In this document: positions 6,478 to 10,445 of the stretch, piece by piece | Layout: every line of letters begins with the position of its first letter | Numbering within the stretch: the stretch's first letter is position 1 | Source of the DNA: Flavobacteriales bacterium | Lineage (GTDB): Bacteria > Bacteroidota > Bacteroidia > Flavobacteriales > PHOS-HE28 | Length of the DNA stretch: 10,445 bases | Assembly: GCA_008016945.1 (NCBI GenBank) | Contig: SSGN01000125.1 | Span: forward strand, 1 to 10,445 | Direction: 5' to 3' | Translations under genes and position numbers: made by a program | The notes under the pieces: generated by a model | Told to the model about the DNA's origin: nothing | Seen by the model: the letters and a program-made list of their open reading frames with translations, nothing else | Databases searched by the model: none

Positions 6478-7056
6478 ATGCTGCTGATGATCGACAACTA
6501 CGACAGCTTCACCTACAACCTCGTGCAGTATTTCGGCGAGCTGGGTCAGGCGGTGAAGGTGGTTCGCAATGACGAACTGAGTGTGGCGCAGATTGCCGCG
6601 CTGAAGCCCGAGCGCATCGTGATTTCACCCGGTCCGTGTACGCCGAACGAAGCGGGCGTGTCGCTGGAGGTACTTGCCGCGCTGGGTGATCAGGTGCCCA
6701 TTCTTGGCGTCTGTCTCGGTCACCAGAGCATCGGGCAGGCGTTTGGCGGCAAGGTCATCCGTGCCAGCCGCATCATGCACGGCAAGACTTCGCCGGTGTT
6801 CCACACTGGCAAGGGCGTGTTCGCGGGCTTGCCCAGTCCATTTGAAGCGACGCGCTATCACTCGCTGGTGGTCGAGCAGTCCAGTCTGCCGGACTGTCTG
6901 GAAGTCACCGCATGGACGGAGAACGCCGATGGCAGTCGCGAGGAAATCATGGGTCTGCGCCATCGCACGCTGCCGGTACAAGGCGTGCAGTTCCATCCCG
7001 AGTCGATCCTGACCGAGCATGGGCACGCCATGCTGCAGAACTTCCTGAATGGCTGA
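6478..7056 (+). CDS. trpG: Anthranilate synthase component II (glutamine amidotransferase)
   Basis: TrpG releases ammonia from glutamine for the TrpE subunit, which converts chorismate to anthranilate, the first committed step of tryptophan synthesis in the cytoplasm. The 192-residue protein is a full-length class I glutamine amidotransferase. It begins [19 protein letters not shown] and has the oxyanion-loop region [11 protein letters not shown] (50-60). The nucleophile is Cys79 in [16 protein letters not shown], and His173 and Glu175 in VQFHPES complete the triad. In many bacteria such a subunit also serves folate synthesis as PabA, and that cannot be excluded. I chose ATG 6478 over 6454 because the conserved N-terminus starts there, although its ribosome binding site (GGGAT) is weak and distant. 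trpE is absent from the window. trpD follows at once or overlaps. Confidence 0.96.
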   Translation: MLLMIDNYDSFTYNLVQYFGELGQAVKVVRNDELSVAQIAALKPERIVISPGPCTPNEAGVSLEVLAALGDQVPILGVCLGHQSIGQAFGGKVIRASRIMHGKTSPVFHTGKGVFAGLPSPFEATRYHSLVVEQSSLPDCLEVTAWTENADGSREEIMGLRHRTLPVQGVQFHPESILTEHGHAMLQNFLNG

Positions 7057-7060
7057 GTCC

Positions 7061-8116
7061 ATGCACACACACGAACTCCACATCACTCCGCAACAAGCCC
7101 TGCAGCGGACCATCGAACATCGCGAGATTTTTCACGACGAAATGATCTCGCTGATGCGCCAGATCATGCGCGGCGAGGTCTCGCCCGTGATGACTGCCGC
7201 GATTCTCACCGGCCTGCGGGTGAAGAAGGAAACCATCGGCGAGATCGCCGGTGCCGCAACGGTGATGCGCGAACTGGCGGCCAAGGTTGACGTCGCGCCA
7301 CACCCGCATTTCGTCGACATCGTCGGCACCGGTGGCGATGGTGCGCACAGTTTCAATATTTCGACCGCGTCGATGTTCGTGGTCGCTGCAGCCGGCGGTC
7401 GTGTCGCCAAGCACGGCAATCGCAGTGTGTCGTCCAAGTCGGGTAGCGCTGACGTGCTGGAAGCGCTGGGCGCGGCCATCGACCTGCAGCCCACTCAGGT
7501 CGCCACCTGTATTGAGCAGCTTGGTCTGGGCTTCATGTTTGCGCCCGTTCACCATCCTGCGATGAAGAACGTCGCCCCGGTGCGCCGCGAAATGGGCGTG
7601 CGGACGATCTTCAACATCCTTGGCCCGCTGACCAATCCGGCCAGCGCGCCGAATATTCTGATGGGCGTTTTTCATCCCGATCTGGTTGGCATCCAGGTGC
7701 GTGCCCTGCAACGCCTCGGTGCCCAGCATGCACTGGTGGTCTACGGTCGCGACAGCATGGACGAAATCACCCTTGGTGCCGCGACACTGGTGGGTGAATT
7801 GAAGGACGGCGTGGTACGCGAGTACGAGATCGAGCCCGAGGACTTCGGTCTCAGCATGGCCTCGTCGCGCAACCTGCAGGTCGCCAATGCCGACGAGTCC
7901 AAGGCGCGCGTGCTGGAAGTGCTGAACGACGAACCCGGCGTGGCTCGCGACATCGTTGCTCTCAACGCGGGTGCGGCGCTGTATGCCGCCAATGTCGCGG
8001 ATTCGATCCAGAGCGGAATGCAGCAAGCCTCGGCCGCTATTCGCAGTGGCGAAGCGCTGCGCAAGATGCAGGATTTCGTGCAGCTCACGCGACAGCTTCA
8101 CAGCGCGGAGCAGTGA
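7061..8116 (+). CDS. trpD: Anthranilate phosphoribosyltransferase
   Basis: TrpD transfers the phosphoribosyl group of PRPP to anthranilate, the second step of tryptophan synthesis. The 351-residue protein has all expected motifs. GTGGDG (89-94) and [15 protein letters not shown] (117-131) bind PRPP and Mg. [31 protein letters not shown] (about 164-194) forms the anthranilate channel and hinge region. DSMDE (211-215) provides acidic residues for the second metal. Length fits the family (about 345). The start is ambiguous: ATG 7061 leaves four bases after the trpG stop, whereas ATG 7049 would overlap trpG by eight bases and add MAES. Neither has a strong ribosome binding site, so translation is probably coupled to trpG. 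Confidence 0.97.
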   Translation: MHTHELHITPQQALQRTIEHREIFHDEMISLMRQIMRGEVSPVMTAAILTGLRVKKETIGEIAGAATVMRELAAKVDVAPHPHFVDIVGTGGDGAHSFNISTASMFVVAAAGGRVAKHGNRSVSSKSGSADVLEALGAAIDLQPTQVATCIEQLGLGFMFAPVHHPAMKNVAPVRREMGVRTIFNILGPLTNPASAPNILMGVFHPDLVGIQVRALQRLGAQHALVVYGRDSMDEITLGAATLVGELKDGVVREYEIEPEDFGLSMASSRNLQVANADESKARVLEVLNDEPGVARDIVALNAGAALYAANVADSIQSGMQQASAAIRSGEALRKMQDFVQLTRQLHSAEQ

Positions 8117-8190
8117 AACGTCGAAACCGACTTGTCGCGGCACGATCTTCACGGCAACCTTGCCGCCAATTCTCCACGGTCAAGTGAGTC

Positions 8191-8979
8191 ATGCCCGATA
8201 TCCTGCACCGCATTCTTGCCCGCAAGCGCGAAGAGGTCGCCGAGCGCGCCGAACAACGCTCGCAAGCTGAGCTGGAACGTGCCGCCAAGACCGCAACCGC
8301 CGCACGCGGCTTCCATGCCCACATGGCGAAGCGCATCAAGGACGGCGACGCGGCGGTGATCGCGGAAATCAAGAAGGCCAGCCCCAGCAAGGGCGTGATT
8401 CGCGCGGATTTTTCGCCTGCCGACATTGCGCGCAGCTATGAACGCGGCGGCGCAAGCTGTTTGTCGGTGCTCACCGACGTGGATTTCTTCCATGGCTGCG
8501 ACGACTATCTGGTCGAAGCCCGCGCGGCCTGCAAACTGCCGGTATTGCGCAAGGACTTCACCGTCGATCCGTATCAGGTTTTCGAGGCGCGCGCGCTCGG
8601 TGCGGACTGCATCCTGCTGATCGTGGCCGCACTGGAAGACGCCGCCTTGCGTGAACTGTGTTCACTGGGCAATCGAGTGGGACTGGATGTGCTGGTGGAA
8701 GTGCATGACGGCGAAGAACTGGAGCGCGCTTTGAAACTGCCGACCAAGCTCATCGGCATCAATAACCGCAATCTGCGCGACTTCCACACCTCGCTGGACA
8801 CCACACTCGACCTGATTCCCGCCGTCCCCAAGGATCGCCTGCTGATCACCGAAAGCGGCATCCGCAATGAAGACGATGTCCTGACCATGCGTGCGGAAGG
8901 CGTGCATGCATTCCTGGTCGGCGAGACCTTCATGCGTGCCGAGGATCCGGGCGCCGAACTGGAACGTTTGTTTGGCTGA
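8191..8979 (+). CDS. trpC: Indole-3-glycerol-phosphate synthase
   Basis: TrpC closes the indole ring, converting carboxyphenylamino-deoxyribulose phosphate to indole-3-glycerol phosphate. The 262-residue protein is a complete beta/alpha barrel. Catalytic and binding residues expected for the family are visible: Glu59 and Lys61 in [12 protein letters not shown], Lys121 in VLRKDF, Glu170 in VLVEVHD, Asn191 in GINNRNL, and the phosphate-binding ITESGI (219-224) and FLVGETFM (241-248). It is a monofunctional enzyme with no fused TrpF domain. A 74-base gap separates it from trpD, wider than the trpG-trpD junction, with no terminator seen, so one transcript is likely. The ATG has only a modest GTGAG-like ribosome binding site. 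Its stop is overlapped by the next gene. Confidence 0.97.
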   Translation: MPDILHRILARKREEVAERAEQRSQAELERAAKTATAARGFHAHMAKRIKDGDAAVIAEIKKASPSKGVIRADFSPADIARSYERGGASCLSVLTDVDFFHGCDDYLVEARAACKLPVLRKDFTVDPYQVFEARALGADCILLIVAALEDAALRELCSLGNRVGLDVLVEVHDGEELERALKLPTKLIGINNRNLRDFHTSLDTTLDLIPAVPKDRLLITESGIRNEDDVLTMRAEGVHAFLVGETFMRAEDPGAELERLFG

Positions 8980-9655
8980 TTCAAGACGCGTCATCGTCTT
9001 CGATTTTGACAAGACGATCTTCGCCGGAGACATTGGCTTCGAAATCACCCGCTGGCGACTGCTGCGCTCGCCATGGCGTTGCGCCTTGGGCATCCTCCTG
9101 CTACCGCTCTACGCGCCGCTGTTTCTGCATGCGCGTAGTCTGCGCTGGGGGATTGGTTTCGCCTACTGGCTGAGTACCGTCGCGGCCCACGACGACGACC
9201 AGCATGACTTTTTCGCGACCCATGGCGCGGCATTGCGTCAACGACTGTTCCCGCAGGCGCTGATCGCCCTCAGCGAAGCACAGGCACAGGACACGCTCGT
9301 CATCATCGCCACGGGCGCGTTGCCGGACCTTGTTCGCCACCTGTTACAGCCGGTCCTGGAATGCGTGCCCGAGATCATTGGCAGCACGACGCGCCCCTTT
9401 GGCGGCGGCCGAGTGCTCGCGCAGCACTGCCATCGCAGCGAAAAGCTGCGCATGCTGAAGGAAGCCGGATTATCCCCACCCTACGCCATCGCCTACAGCG
9501 ACAGCCTGGCCGACACACCCCTGTTTGCGGCTAGCCAACGCGTCGTCCTGGTCAATGCCAACGACAGCCAGGCGAACACACTGCAGCATCGCTTGGGCCG
9601 TGCCATCGAGCGAGCAACGTGGTCGAATGCCAGTGAATCGACAGAACAGACATAG
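8972..9655 (+). CDS. HAD-superfamily phosphatase (HAD-IB, SerB-like)
   Basis: A predicted 227-residue phosphatase with all four HAD motifs. Motif I is VIVFDFDKT with nucleophile Asp11 and acid/base Asp13. Motif II Thr114 lies in IIATGA, motif III Lys158 in SEKLRM, and motif IV is YSDSLAD with Asp177 and Asp181. Between motifs I and II is a hydrophobic cap (about 36-70), as in the HAD-IB group that includes phosphoserine phosphatase-like enzymes. The substrate cannot be inferred from sequence. I chose TTG 8972: it has GGAA about seven bases upstream, overlaps the trpC stop by eight bases, and puts motif I at the usual distance from the start. ATG 8891, deep inside trpC, would add 27 residues unlike the family. 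Cotranscription with trpC is probable. A direct role in tryptophan synthesis is not established. Confidence 0.88.
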   Translation: MADSRRVIVFDFDKTIFAGDIGFEITRWRLLRSPWRCALGILLLPLYAPLFLHARSLRWGIGFAYWLSTVAAHDDDQHDFFATHGAALRQRLFPQALIALSEAQAQDTLVIIATGALPDLVRHLLQPVLECVPEIIGSTTRPFGGGRVLAQHCHRSEKLRMLKEAGLSPPYAIAYSDSLADTPLFAASQRVVLVNANDSQANTLQHRLGRAIERATWSNASESTEQT

Positions 9656-9777
9656 CCGCTGCCAGCAAGGCTGCGGCACAGGTTCTGCGACGAGAGGGAT
9701 ACCGTCAGTCTTACACGCTCCCGCCGCCTTATCGCGCCCGCAACCGGGTAGGATGGGCAACTTATTTTCCAGCGTGG

Positions 9778-10386
9778 TTGCAGGTGGACGGGGACATCAA
9801 CAGGAAGCCCACGGTCGTATTCCAGGACCGGATCGACAATGCACTCCGGGCTCGACCCATCGACCATCTCGTCGAAACTCTGCTGCCCGTTGAGGTCAGG
9901 ATCGACGGCGAACCGTTCCTCGTGAATGTCCGCGTCCACTACACCAATCATTGTTGGACAAGGACACGGAAGGGCGAAGCGGAAGACACCGTGCTCTTTT
10001 GCGAACACCACAGGGATCGGATTGACGAGCGCATATTCTGCGAACAGCGCTGGGAGTTCTCGAAGCAGCTCCCCGGCATGATCCGCTCCATCTCGCACTC
10101 CTTGTGCCTGCCCGGCGGCTCCAGGGAGCTTTTTTATCGTGTGATGGCCGACCCGAAGAAAGGTGGCAACGCAGGGTGGTATGCGTGCATTCGCTTGGAC
10201 GCGAACCGGGCCCAACAAGAGATCACCCTCAGCATTCGAAGCGTGCATTACCGGACCACTCGACCGGCCGACATTCGAGGAGCACCACAGCGCTTCTGGG
10301 CGCTATTCTGGGACTTCTACAAAGACCTTCGCACCAAGAACAGTTGGGTCGTCGCGGGCGAGACAAAAAAGAACCCCCCGGCATAG
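9778..10386 (+). CDS. Unrecognised 202-residue protein, start uncertain or 5'-truncated
   Basis: I do not recognise the family, but the protein looks genuine: a folded, mixed-charge composition with motifs such as VRVHYTNHCWTR, EDTVLFCEHHRDRIDERIF and QRFWALFWDFYKDL. It has no signal peptide or membrane helix. The clustered Cys and His (HYTNHCW, FCEHH, IFCEQ) could bind metal or be structural. The start is a problem. TTG 9778 and GTG 9784 have no ribosome binding site. The same frame stays open back to 9637 with protein-like content (REGYRQSYTLPPPYRARNRV) but no ATG, GTG or TTG. The true start may be unusual or lost by mutation, or the upstream gene may be frameshifted. The last residues KKNPPA are encoded inside a terminator hairpin. 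Confidence 0.6.
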   Translation: MQVDGDINRKPTVVFQDRIDNALRARPIDHLVETLLPVEVRIDGEPFLVNVRVHYTNHCWTRTRKGEAEDTVLFCEHHRDRIDERIFCEQRWEFSKQLPGMIRSISHSLCLPGGSRELFYRVMADPKKGGNAGWYACIRLDANRAQQEITLSIRSVHYRTTRPADIRGAPQRFWALFWDFYKDLRTKNSWVVAGETKKNPPA

Positions 10387-10398
10387 TCGGGGGGTTCT
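10365..10398 (-). terminator. Intrinsic terminator on the leftward strand
   Basis: AGAACCCCCCG (10370-10380) pairs perfectly with CGGGGGGTTCT (10388-10398) around a seven-base loop. The six A residues at 10365-10370 become a U-run after the hairpin when read leftward, so the terminator serves a leftward transcript arriving from beyond the right edge. Rightward there is no T-run, although the hairpin may still protect the 3' end of the convergent gene, whose final codons and stop (10384-10386) lie inside it. Confidence 0.85.
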
Positions 10399-10445
10399 GG
10401 TAGAAATGCCGGGCCTCTTGGGTATCCCTGCGCTTTGGCGGGGAC

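Noticed and set aside
6947..8152. Leftward 401-residue ORF opposite trpD
   Set aside because: Lies almost entirely antisense to a full-length TrpD with all catalytic motifs; its His/Arg/Gly-rich sequence is typical of an antisense shadow in high-GC DNA.
9493..10248. Leftward 251-residue ORF over the phosphatase end and the 202-residue gene
   Set aside because: No domain is recognisable, and it would cover the phosphatase motif IV on the other strand. The rightward frame has more convincing protein-like content.

Overview
The window is high-GC proteobacterial DNA. The tryptophan genes trpG, trpD and trpC read like those of Xanthomonadales (Lysobacter/Rhodanobacter/Xanthomonas relatives), so a gammaproteobacterium of that group is likely. 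That placement rests on recalled protein similarity, not on a search. No tRNA, rRNA, CRISPR array, transposase or integrase is visible. Most of the window is ordinary chromosome; the less ordinary parts are a disrupted small membrane gene, a structured non-coding stretch ending in a strong terminator, and a few unrecognised genes.

Left part (1-1838): the C-terminal end of an M28 zinc peptidase runs rightward off the left edge and faces a leftward three-gene cassette. The cassette is a DUF2306-like membrane protein (1838-1191), a small membrane protein (1194-772) broken by one in-frame TGA, and a possible 51-residue ORF (775-620). Each junction is an ATGA stop/start overlap, which suggests translational coupling. 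A perfect 12-bp inverted repeat lies between the convergent ends of the peptidase and the cassette.

Middle part (1909-4637): a LytS-type membrane histidine kinase and a LytTR-type response regulator form a two-gene unit, again with an ATGA overlap. They are divergent from the DUF2306 cassette and convergent with a DUF4386-like membrane protein. This suggests, without proving it, that the two-component system controls neighbouring membrane proteins.

4884-6405: a long unrecognised lipoprotein-like gene, a doubtful short ORF, a region rich in hairpins that ends in a classic intrinsic terminator (6074-6103), and an unrecognised 92-residue gene with a good ribosome binding site.

6478-9655: trpG, trpD and trpC encode the glutaminase of anthranilate synthase, anthranilate phosphoribosyltransferase and indole-3-glycerol-phosphate synthase, which are successive steps from chorismate to tryptophan. 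A HAD-family phosphatase follows, overlapping trpC and probably starting at TTG. trpE, trpF, trpB and trpA are not in the window.

9655-10445: an unrecognised 202-residue protein whose reading frame stays open 141 bases upstream of any usual start codon. Its last codons lie in a terminator hairpin that works on the leftward strand, so a leftward gene probably ends just past the right edge.
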